DNA of 64,000 nt, from the NCBI GenBank assembly GCA_000469685.2, contig LS997565.1, positions 7,141,005-7,205,004 of the forward strand, written 5' to 3'. Position 1 is the stretch's first letter; each line of letters opens with the position of its first letter. The notes under the pieces are model-generated. The model was given only the letters and a program-made list of their open reading frames with translations, did no database searches and was not told where the DNA came from. This document shows, piece by piece, positions 1-10,000 of this stretch. The translations under genes were made by a program, and so were the position numbers. Source of the stretch: Haemonchus contortus. Lineage: Eukaryota > Nematoda > Chromadorea > Rhabditida > Trichostrongylidae.

Positions 1-50
1 GTCACTTGGGCCATCTTTTTCTGAATTCTGAAAAGTTATACGGATTATAG

Positions 51-358
51 GGCGAGGTGGTGTAGTGGCAAGTAGGTGCTACCACACATGCACGGTCGCG
101 AGATCGAATCCCGGATCGATATCCACCTAGGACAAACAACAAGCCTTCCATCCATGTGGGGTCGGTTAGTGGGTAACGGACTCATATGAAAGGATGAAAG
201 CACTGACTTAAACATCGGCTGACCACCACCGCAGTCACTGTATCGCCCCCATAGGCATTCAATATGTACGTCACTGCGATTCTGTATTGAAATCGAATGC
301 GGGGCGCATCCCTCAGATGGGATTGATCAACGCTTGAGGGCCTCATCCTTTTATCCTC
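51..358 (+). repeat. tRNA-derived SINE, copy 1
   Basis: This is a near full-length copy of the SINE family that dominates the window. The head contains TGGTGTAGTGG (Pol III A box) followed by GATCGAATCCC (a B box one step from consensus). The body carries the family landmarks: AAGCCTTCCATCC, GGGTCGGTTA, AAAGCACTGACTT, GGCTGACCACC and GCGGGGCGCATCCC. It ends in a TCATCCTTTTATCC tail. The head is seen directly; the SINE class follows from its tRNA-like Pol III promoter and its match to the copies with target duplications. Confidence 0.8.
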
Positions 359-1253
359 TACACACTTGTAGTGAATACTAAATAAATTTGAAAATATACC
401 AAAATAAGAATTTCTGCAAAAAGTGGACTCGACGGACGACCCCCGAAACAGCTGTCTCGACATTTTTATTTTTTTAATTAATTAACTAATTTTTGTTGGA
501 CAGCTGTGACTACCCATCAGTGGCCTGCCTAAAGTAGAGAAAAAAAAAACGTCGTTCCATCTCCCCGTACCCTCCTCCTTTGACCTCTTAATTCACCGAA
601 TTCGTGATATTGAAGTTGCCCTTGCTCGCTGCTCTTCGAGGCTTCCATAAATTATACTCTAGATAGCAAAAAAAAACTTCAGTTTGTCTTATTTATGGCA
701 TTACGGTCCCATTGACGAGCATTGGGTTGCGAAAATAGACTCCTTAGTACCACCCTAGAGTACCGCCTCATTTTGTCTATTTCCCTTCCCTCCTTCCCGA
801 GCTGCTCCCGTTTTTTATATTTGGTAGGATCGACCGTCTTAACCCAATTTTCTTTTCAAAATCGGGTACAAACGGTTTTTCTGACAAATATCAAATCAAG
901 AAAATTTTCTTCTGACTCAACTCCTTCACTCAATTCGTGTATACGACCCCTTCTTCTCCTGCCTGTCGCGAAATTTGCGACACACGGTGCATTCAAGTCC
1001 GCGGCCTTGTCCGGCAACCAAACTCCCACCACACCATCTCTTCGGCCTTGCTTTTGGACCGATGTAGTAGCTGTTAACGTGATTATATCGCCTCAAAAGT
1101 AAGCCTTGAAGGAAGTGGTCTTGTGCTACTTAGGGATGGAACTGTTGCCAATAAATGTCGCAGACTATAAACGCACCGTAATGATAGTCAGCTATGTATT
1201 GAAAATTCTACCAATATTCAACCTACGATGCTTTTAACCGAAGTACAAACTTT
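359..1253. other. Intergenic, no gene seen
   Basis: AT-rich sequence with short poly-A and poly-T runs. A 126-codon open frame (722-1102, +) has skewed low-complexity content, no splice sites around it and no family resemblance, so I do not call it a gene. Confidence 0.5.
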
Positions 1254-1265
1254 AAATATTAGGTA

Positions 1266-1587
1266 AAGGATAAAGGATAAAGTTTTTGGCGTGAAGGATA
1301 AAGTTTTTGACGTTAATCAATCCCGTCTGAGGGATGCGCCCCCGCACTCGACTTCCATTCAGAAGCGTAGTGGCGTAATGAGTGCGTATGTGGCCTACAC
1401 AATGACTTGCGGTGGCCAGCCGATGTACAAGTCAGTGCTTTTATCCTCCCAGACGAGTCTGGTACCAATTCACCGACCCCGGGGGGATGGAAGGCTTGGT
1501 TGGCCTAGGCGGGCATCGATCCAGGATTCGAACCCCTGACCGTGCGTGTGATATAGTGCGCTACTTGCCACTACACCACCTCCGCCC
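1266..1587 (-). repeat. tRNA-derived SINE, copy 2, complete with target-site duplication
   Basis: This is the best-defined copy. On the minus strand it reads from a head with an exact A box (TGGTGTAGTGG, complement of 1568-1578) and an exact B box (GGTTCGAATCC, complement of 1524-1534), through the shared body, to a tail made of two AAACTTTATCC-type repeats (1266-1310 on the plus strand). It is bracketed by a perfect 12-bp direct repeat, AAATATTAGGTA, at 1254-1265 and 1588-1599. Such a duplication is the signature of target-primed reverse transcription. The sequence shows the boxes and the duplication; mobilisation by a partner LINE is inferred from how SINEs work. Confidence 0.93.
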
Positions 1588-1599
1588 AAATATTAGGTA

Positions 1600-2984
1600 T
1601 TAGGTTTAAAGTATTAGAGAAGACGGAGTAGATGCCAACTGTTGAAGTCAGAACTCCGTATCCCTGTTCTTTATTTTGTGATAAGACCTTTCCACAGTAG
1701 TTTTCGCAGGACGACGATTTTTCTCTTCTTTTTTCTTTTTGTCCCGAACCGCAATCACGCACAGTCGCACCATTTCCTTCGATATGCGGCGTATTCTGTT
1801 GTTACTGGCTTTGAAAAGGTCCATCTTGAACTCCGTCTTTTCTTTGGAGCCCTTTGTGGCCGCTCCTTTGAGCTTTGAACAGCACTGCTTTTCTGATTGG
1901 ATAATTTCGTGCTCTTCGCTGTCCCAGAGAACGACTATGTAGGATTATATATCAATTTATACTGCTTTTTCTTCAAATTCGCGAACCCCTCAGTATTCGT
2001 CTTTTCTCGAGGTCTTTGAGCTTATAGTCTACCCAGTTCACAATGAGATTACTTCTTGCGATCGAGAGGAGTATCGCCCTAAGAAATCGACATCTGGCCA
2101 TTGCCATGGGAAGAAACGGGCCCATTTCGCCCTACTGAAGAACACGTCAGACAGACCTCCGAGTAGTTTCTGATCCTCTACAACCTCTCGTAGACGTAGC
2201 GTCTTGTGGCAAATGATCGAGACCGAGGATGCTTCTCTTGAAGCCAAGTGTTAATTTTTTCAAATTACTCTGACGCAAGCCCACTTATCAGCTCAAATTA
2301 AACAAAGCTGAACGCTGTCCGTGCGAAAGAGCGCCCGAAAGGCAAATTTTTTTACCCTTAAATCCCGGCACAACAAAAATAAACCGATATAAGTAAGGAG
2401 CACTTTTTGAATTTACTTTGTTGCTGACGCACTTTCCGCATAAACGCTTTCCTTCTTGTACCCGTTCTGCTTATAGTGAGTTGTGACCTCGCACAGCAAA
2501 AGGAAAACAGTGGTCTGAACGTGTCTGTGAGGCTAGGATTATCAATCAGAACCCCTAATGTCCATCCCAAGCCATCGTAAAGAATAGCATCCCTTTGGAG
2601 TAAGGCCGATTGCTAGGCTTACACATCTTATATGTAAGTGATTGGACCACCACCGAAAGCGTCCACTTGGGTTACCTGGTTTGTAACCCATGGAAATCCT
2701 GGGTAAGCAAATAAAAATTGCGACAGCGAGACCTTATCGGACAACTTTTTCGGCTCCTGCGCTTATTTCGAATATACCAAATAGATTTTCATGAGCTGTT
2801 TTTACTGTTCCATTTCTAAGGGCCATCTATGTATGCAGGTTCCCCAAATGGGCAAGGTGGGCCAGCACTCAACGTTGGATTTTCTCAATAAATTAAAATT
2901 TTCAAAATTTTTTATTAAATTATGAGCAGTGCGCATGAATGCTTTGACTTTTCTAACGATTATGGTAAATAACTTTTCAACAAG
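1600..2984. other. Intergenic, no gene seen
   Basis: Short open frames only, on both strands. No convincing exon, RNA gene or repeat was found. Confidence 0.45.
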
Positions 2985-3290
2985 GGAGGAGATGGTGACG
3001 GGGCAAGTGGCACACTATCACACACGCATGGTCATGGGTTCGAAACCATTATCAATATCCACCTACTATCCAAGTCTTCCAACCCTCTGGGGTCTCAGAT
3101 AATTGCTACCAGACTCGCTTGGGAGAACAAAAACTTTGACTTGTACATTGGCTCTGGCCACCGGAAGTCATTGTATAGGCCACATACGCGTACAATGTGC
3201 CACTAGGATTCTGAATGGAAGTCAATTTCGTGGGGCGTATTTCCCAGATGGGATCGATCAAGCTCAAAGTCTTTATCCTGTATCCTCATA
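2985..3290 (+). repeat. tRNA-derived SINE, copy 3
   Basis: A near full-length copy. The head reads TGGTGACGGGGCAAGTGGC, with a B-box relic GGGTTCGAAACC. The body and a CTTTATCCTGTATCC tail follow. Possible 9-bp target duplications flank it: ACTTTTCAA (2972-2980) and ACTTTCCAA (3290-3298), with one mismatch. The A box has several substitutions, so this copy is probably silent. Confidence 0.8.
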
Positions 3291-3298
3291 CTTTCCAA

Positions 3299-4519
3299 TA
3301 ATTTCAGTTCCATGAAGTTCTTTACGAGGTGAAGTTCACTGAGGGTCTCGCTTGCTATTTCTAAACAGTACAGTCAACAGCGTTGAAAGTAAATTTCGAT
3401 TGTTCATAGTAAAAACCATCTCGAAATGTGTACCAAGCTGGTTCGGAAAATGCCTCAATGTAGGTGCAAGTTCGAGTCCTACCCCAGGCTGAACTTTTTG
3501 CCAACATGGCGGCGTCCTTTTTGATAACATTCTGACCAGAGAATTTCTACGTCGCATCGGAGTTGCTGTGACAACGAGCACATTACTGAATTTATGGGTG
3601 CTACGTGCACGTACCAGGCAAATAATTCAGACTCCCTCACCTTTTTGTACCGGCGAACGAATAGGGGAGAATATTTATTCTTCTTAATAATTTTTACTTT
3701 TGATTCTGTAATTTTGATGTCTCAGGTTCATCTCTTTTGGAACTCTCCTGTTCTCGGAATTTTCCCCTTTCTTTTCATTATTCGAGCCCTGCCCTTCCCT
3801 CTCTATCCTCCTTACCCTCACTACCTTCACCGATCGCACCTCCCTTTGGGGACATCGAAACCAAATAATAGCCAAATAACACAGGGTTTCGCGAGTGGAC
3901 TTACTAGATCTTCCCAGATGCCCAATTATTCATTCCATAGCTGCCCACTCACTAGTCACTAGTCGAAACGATTGGCTTCCACAAGACTTTCATCCTTTCA
4001 AAGCCTACTAATTGTAACCAGGCCAATCTGATAGGCCAAAACATTGGTGTAAACAACCGCTGGCTCTGCTTGGATATTTACGATATGAACACGATTACAC
4101 CCAGTATTTTGATGGAAGAATCCAGATGTATAGGCCAAGTTTGGGAAGTCAATCTCGACTGGAAGTAATGCGGCTTTACCCTTGATATCATCTTTCATGC
4201 AGCTAAATTATTCAAACATATCTCTCCCAAAGACACAACATATACTACTTACAAGCCCACTTTGTTATCACTCATTATCATTTATTATCAGCCTTCACTT
4301 TGTTCTTTCATTTCTATCTTTGGAAAACCCACGATGGAATGTAAATTCCTTTGCACTGACTAATGCTGGTAACTAAGAAAATATCATACATAATTTAGGA
4401 ACTTGTATTTTCTCACATCAATAAATCAAATTTTCATATACTCAATAACGTACTTAAATATAACACTAATAAGTCGATAAATAAAAAATTTGTATAACAT
4501 AGAGGTCTCTGAAATCTTT
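3299..4519. other. Intergenic, no gene seen
   Basis: No exon supported. A 122-codon plus-strand frame (3594-3962) is rich in Phe, Leu, Pro and Ser from pyrimidine-rich DNA and looks like chance. Confidence 0.45.
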
Positions 4520-4788
4520 TGACATTAAACAACCTCATCTAATAAGGGATGCGCCCCGCACTCGACTTCTGTTCACAATCGCAGTGGCGATTGAACGCGT
4601 TTGAAGCCTACACAATAAATTGTGGTAGCCAGCAGATGTACAAAACAGTGCTTTAATCCTCCCAGACGAGTCTGGTACCAAATAATCGATTTCGGAGAAA
4701 TAGAACGCTCGGTTGTCCTGGGCGTGGATCTGATCCCCGGGCCATGCATGTAGTGGTGCCCTTTTGCCATTGCACTATCCCTGCCGGG
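4520..4788 (-). repeat. tRNA-derived SINE, copy 4 (diverged)
   Basis: The minus strand carries the body landmarks GCGGGGCGCATCCC, CCAGACTCGTCTGGGAGGA and AAAGCACTGTTTTG. The head is degenerate: the B-box region at about 4735 no longer matches the consensus. It ends near 4788 in CCCGGCAGGG. Confidence 0.75.
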
Positions 4789-5209
4789 GAAAAAACAACG
4801 AAAAAAAAGGAAATTTTGGATAGAAGTACCGTCATGGATATGCAGTCATCATTAGCCACTTTTCACTTAAGTTTAGAAGTCGCCGTGATGAAAAACAACA
4901 AAGTAAATAGCATTGATCCGGAATAAGCCGTGCCTTCGCCTTGTCGTTCAGATCCACCTCTTTTGAAGTCATCTGATTTGTATCACAACTTGTGGAACTA
5001 GCCAATGCTCGAGTCGGGGTGTGGTGCAATAGGAACGAAATCGTCGCGTCGCGGCAAGAGGGAGGCCGCGCGCGAACAAATTCCAGCTATACCTCTCCTA
5101 ATATGTTTACATCCACCCCCCTCCCCCCACCCAAGATATTCAGAGGGAAGGAATTTCGGCATGGGATACGAAGGGCATATACTTTAGGGGTACTTCGTTA
5201 TGGGCAACA
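4789..5209. other. Intergenic, no gene seen
   Basis: Contains a short C-rich stretch near 5116-5133. No coding or RNA signal was seen. Confidence 0.4.
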
Positions 5210-5290
5210 CATCTGGGCTCCGGACCGGACTCAAACTCGCATCTTCGCTTTCAAGACGTCATGCTAATCCATCAGCCTAGCCAGTGCCCC
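5210..5290 (-). repeat. tRNA-like head, possibly a second SINE family
   Basis: On the minus strand, CACTGGCTAGGCTGATGG resembles a tRNA D arm and A box, and GAGTTTGAGTCCGG about 40 nt later resembles a B box and T arm. The 5' end GGGGCACTGGC and the 3' GGAGCCC could pair loosely as an acceptor stem, but no clean cloverleaf forms. It is either a tRNA pseudogene or the head of a tRNA-derived SINE different from the main family. Confidence 0.35.
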
Positions 5291-5727
5291 AAGCTTTTTT
5301 TCAATTCCATGATGATAAGATTATCAAAGTTTTTTGTTCTTCCAATGGGTTGCTTATATGATACATGAATTTAACCGTGAAGCCATAAGCTTTGTCACAT
5401 TATTTGATTGAATTTGTTTCCGATTATTGGCAGTAGATAGCAGTCAACAAAACGAATCGACTTATGGTCATAATAACCTTGCTATTCCCGAGGAGTTACC
5501 GTTTCGTATTAACTATGAAGGGTATTCTCGAAATCACAAAATCGAAGCAGTTTTCGTTGCTGGCTGGAGCACAAGAGAGTTGCTTAGCGTGGCTTCGAAA
5601 ATTGCTAATTATCGGAAAACTTCGAATGGTAACAGTAAAAGATTGACGCCAATTTTTACTAAAATGTTTGCAACCCATGATTTCATTGCTCTTGTAAACA
5701 GCATCGCGCTGAATTATTAAGAAATTT

Positions 5728-5800
5728 GGACAAGGTGATATAACGGCAAGTGGCACACTATCGCACATGTGTGGTCGCGGGTTTGAATCCTGTTCGATTC
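5728..5800 (+). repeat. SINE head fragment, copy 5
   Basis: Only the tRNA-like head of the main SINE is present: GGTGATATAACGGCAAGTGGC, CACTATCGCACATG and a diverged B box GGGTTTGAATCC. The body landmarks do not follow, so this copy is 3'-truncated or was broken by later events. Confidence 0.65.
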
Positions 5801-6159
5801 TGACGTAGGAAGTTCAAACAACTTGTCATGACCCATAGCGACAGTAAAAGACAGTTTTGTACAGTTGTGGCTTGATGTAGTCAGCTCTTTGTGGAATTGC
5901 AATAACTGAAATCTCGTCCGAATACCTCTTCCATGTTATTTCCGTCATGGCAATCGCGTTCAACCTCTATTTTCCCTACTATTGAGGAGCCATATTTTTC
6001 TCTAAATTGGCGAATTCTCTCGCCTTCTTCACTACCGATTAACTATTCCCAATCTATAGTCTCGAATGAACGGGTACCTCAAAATTATTGTGAACGGTGC
6101 CTTTGAGGTTTCTATTGAAATCCAAAGTCTGAAGCTATTTTCGTGGTTTCATTTCTTCT

Positions 6160-6410
6160 AAGGGATGCGTCCCGCATTCGACTTCCATTCAGAATCTTAG
6201 TGGCGTATAGAATGCATATATAGCCCATACAATGATTTACGGTGGCCAGTCGATATACAAATCAGTGCTCCTATCCTCCCAGACGAGTCTGGTACTGATT
6301 GACCGGCCCCGGAGAGACTTAGAGCTTGGTTGGCCCAGGCGGATACCGGTCCAGAACTTGAACCCAGGACCACAACTGTGGATAATGCGCCACATGCCAC
6401 TACACCATTC
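6160..6410 (-). repeat. tRNA-derived SINE, copy 6
   Basis: A minus-strand copy with body landmarks GCGGGACGCATCCC, GATTCTGAATGGAAG, GGCCACCGTAAATC and CCAGACTCGTCTGGGAGGA. The head lies at about 6370-6410, with a damaged B box. The tail is missing or diverged. Confidence 0.8.
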
Positions 6411-7040
6411 AGATTCCCTATGGCTGCAAAAGCCTTGCATCTACCTTGCTTACGAATTTCAATTTTCTAGATTTTATTCGCATAAATTCTGATTCGGAAG
6501 GGGGTCCTAGTGCACGCAAAGAAGTTTTTCCACCGCAGTAATTTAGCTCCACAAAATTTAATTTCAAACCATCAGAGGAACTTTGCAGGGACAACTTTGT
6601 TATGAAGTATTTTCCTTGAGGAATTTGACTATTCGTTTCGGGCGAATACCCTTATGCCCAGCTGTTAAGGGCATACTAATTAGTACGGGGGGTTTCATAT
6701 AAACATAGTTTTCTGCACTCATATTGCATTTTCTCCATTAATTTTCTATCAGTTCCTCAGATTCTTCTGAACATTCCATTTACTATCGATATCCATAAAA
6801 CCACGATAGTGAAGAATTCGTTCATATTAAAAGCCAAGCCAGGGCGGAGCTTTGGCTGCCTTTGGCTATGGCTTTGGCTTTCATGTCACAGCTTTTCACC
6901 CCGGTGCCACGCCTTTCACTTGGCTCCCGTGGTCCGAATTGTCGAATTTTCGATCACTTTGAACCGCCTTACTTTTTATGTAGTAATCGCTACTCTCTTC
7001 GAGAATTCATTTTTCAATTCACTTTTCTAACTGAAAGCCA
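6411..7040. other. Region upstream of snn-1
   Basis: Presumed 5' flank of the synapsin gene. No TATA box or Pol II element can be assigned with confidence. The transcription start could lie well upstream if the mRNA is trans-spliced at 7047. Confidence 0.35.
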
Positions 7041-7048
7041 TTTTCAGA
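7041..7048 (+). promoter_or_regulatory. 3' splice acceptor before the snn-1 start codon
   Basis: TTTTCAG ends at 7047 and is followed by one base and then ATG. In nematodes, an acceptor this close to the start codon is typical of spliced-leader trans-splicing. A cis intron from an upstream untranslated exon would look the same. Confidence 0.6.
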
Positions 7049-10000
7049 ATGAATTTCTTCAAACGAAAATTCTCCTTCCATGAAGAGGAGGGTGAGGCGA
7101 CTCTGGAAGATCCATCAGCATCAGTGAATCATCACTATCAGCCGACGCCTCCTGCACCACCGAGCGCTTTCTCCTTTCAAGCCTTAGCCAACAAGGTCTC
7201 CAGTACTATCAGGTATCAAAGTATTACTTTTACCTCTATGAGCTGCTATTCTTCATGTTTAACGTTTCTGAATCTCCTGAAGATCAGCTTTCCGGCTACC
7301 TATCGTCCTTTAATGACTACGTGAAAATGATAACATTTTATCACAAATGCTGGTCATTTGTGAAAAAGCGTAACTAGGATTCCTTGAAAGCCGTCCCTTT
7401 CGTCGAATGTGAATGTGAAGCTCTTTGACGGGAGAAGGAACCATACAGATTAATGAGGAGTTCTTGAAGTGAACCCCAAAAAGGGACTGCTAAAAAGGCT
7501 CCATCACTCAAAGAGGTTTCCCATAAATTATTTCTCGATTTCTCCACCCAAATTTCCATTTTTCAACATGAAGGATCAATTTTCTTTCTAGAAAGGCATA
7601 TTTCGTGGGCCGTCAGCTGGGTAGGACCGTGGTGGCTTAGTCATTTACTTTAGGTCTATTGGAATTCCCCCTCGATGACTTAGACGATCCACGAGACTTC
7701 GAAGAGAAACTAACAAAACGATCATCAGAAGATACTGTCGCTCTTGGATATTTATCCTGATTATTTACTTGTTCACTTATTTCTTCAAAAAAAAAATTGA
7801 GAATGTGCCTCCCCATTTTGGAAATATCTCACACAACTCCCATTTCTGACGCAAATTCGATATGGAAAGGTTCGGGACTGGGGAGCATTGGCCATTCATT
7901 GCTGAGGAGCCACTGCAAAAGCATGACATATTGTGACGTGGATCCATAAATATGTACTGCCAAGTCGAAAATTGAAAGGATCGTCATCTACGGCATCCAT
8001 CCACATCCCTCGCTGCTCTCGTAGATTGAGAAAACGTTCTAAGTTAGGAACGCCCATGTGTGGTACGGGAGTCAAGAGGGACCACCAAAAAGCATTGCCC
8101 CATTCCACATCGAATAATTGCAATGATGACCGACACATTGGTACCTACATCGCTTTCTTATAGACTTCTACTGCTTTTGATGCTTTTAATGCCTTGTAAC
8201 ATTTTATACGGGCGGAGGTGGTGTAGGGGCAAGTGACGCACTATGACACACGCACGGTGACGGGTTCGAATCCCGAACCGATATCCGCCTAAGCCAGCCA
8301 AGCCTTATATCCCTCCAAGGTAGATTCGTTGGCACCAGACTCGTCTGGGAGGATAGAAACTTGCCACCGCAAGTCGCTGTATCGGCCACATACGCCTTCA
8401 ATACGCCACAACGAGTCTAAATGGAAGTCGAATGCGGGGCGCATTCCTCAAACGAGATTGATCTGCAAAAAGACTTTATCCTTCAGCCTTTTGAACATTT
8501 GTTTATATTGATATATATCACATCACTGGACCATCCCCATAGGAACGATCGCTTGTGCCACCATGGGTATCCTACAATGTTGGCCGCAAACTGGGATAGA
8601 ATGTGCAAGAATCTCCTGATTGGGATGCTTTTTCAACTAATTTTATATGGGACGATATCTAGTTACCCCTAATGATGTCCACTACGGTCCTCCCTGTTCA
8701 TTTCGCTACGCTTCACATTTTTCTGCTCGATCATGGTAGCCTAGCTGATTACCTACTATCTCAAAGTACACAGCCCACACTCCGAGCGATTTTTCTCAAA
8801 CTAAATATTGGTCCAAGCTTAGGACCAGGCCCAAACGGGGGAACGACAGGCATGTAATGACTATAACCTTTGAGCCTTTCTCCCGATACAAAGAAATAAA
8901 ACTCTGAACAAAATCGACCTGCTCTCTCATTTACACTTTTCTCAAACTTTATTATGGAGTTCTCTATTTATTTACATCAGTTTGTTGTTATTTTCTATCT
9001 TGTTTTTATACTGTGCTATATTATTTACTTGTTTTTGGGCTCATTGGGTGTTTTTGAGCTTTGTCTCTAGCAGTGAAACTCTTAGCTTTTACCCATAAAC
9101 TCCTCAAGACCCAACATTATTGCCGTTTCAAATTATTAGAGATGGATGGGTGGAAATAACAGTAAAAAAATGTGTCAGCAAAAAGGTGCAAAAGAAACGT
9201 GGAAGAAAATCGACTCAAAATTGGACGGCAAGTTTCGGAATTATTTCCTCTTCCGAGACTAATGCCCACCGTTCCCTGAATGGTAGAAGCCCGTCACTGC
9301 TCTATAAAAAGTTAAATATAAATTGAGATAATTATATAATTCTGGAAAAACAAGAACTTCCGGAGCCTGTTGGTTCGGAGCACTAATCTCCATGTCATTC
9401 ATCGCCCCCTTTCTTCTGCCGCCGCCAGAAGAAAGTTCATTCTCAAGGATTATGAATGTGGCACATCGGTTACTGTAATGCTAACCCGATATGAAATCCG
9501 AATCAAAGCCAAATCTTCTTATACCTCCTCCCCCTCATCAAAATTCTTTGAATTTTTCTTTTGCTCTATTTTCTTGCAGTTTTCTTTTCCTTTTTGTATT
9601 AAATCCCAAATGAAATTCAGTTTGGGAAATTTTATGTACTTTGATATACAAAATCATGAATATTAAAGCTTTGACGTGAAATAGAAAAGCCCATAGCACG
9701 CATTGGTGTTTGATGACGTTCCTCCCCACATTCCTTCCTTTCTTAGCTCCTTCAGGCCACTCAAGTGATTGATGGTTCCAACACGGTCATCTGCCAATAA
9801 ACAAGTAATAGCGCGGGAACACACGGGGATAAAATAAGGGATGAACCCTGGCCCTAAAGACCCTATTTTGGCATCAAGATATCAGTGAGATTTTGAATGG
9901 GTATATGGCTCATACATGGGCCACTTGTGGTGGCTAGCCCATGTACAAACCAGTGCTTTCATTCTCCCAGACGAGTCCGGTACTAATTGACTGATCCCTT

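Noticed and set aside
722..1102. 126-codon ORF, plus strand
   Set aside because: Ser/Phe/Leu-rich from pyrimidine tracts, with no splice context or recognisable domain.
1291..1603. Open frames of 63-82 codons, repeated at 6232, 20336, 21560 and 47414
   Set aside because: All are shadows of SINE copies and share the same repeat-derived peptide.
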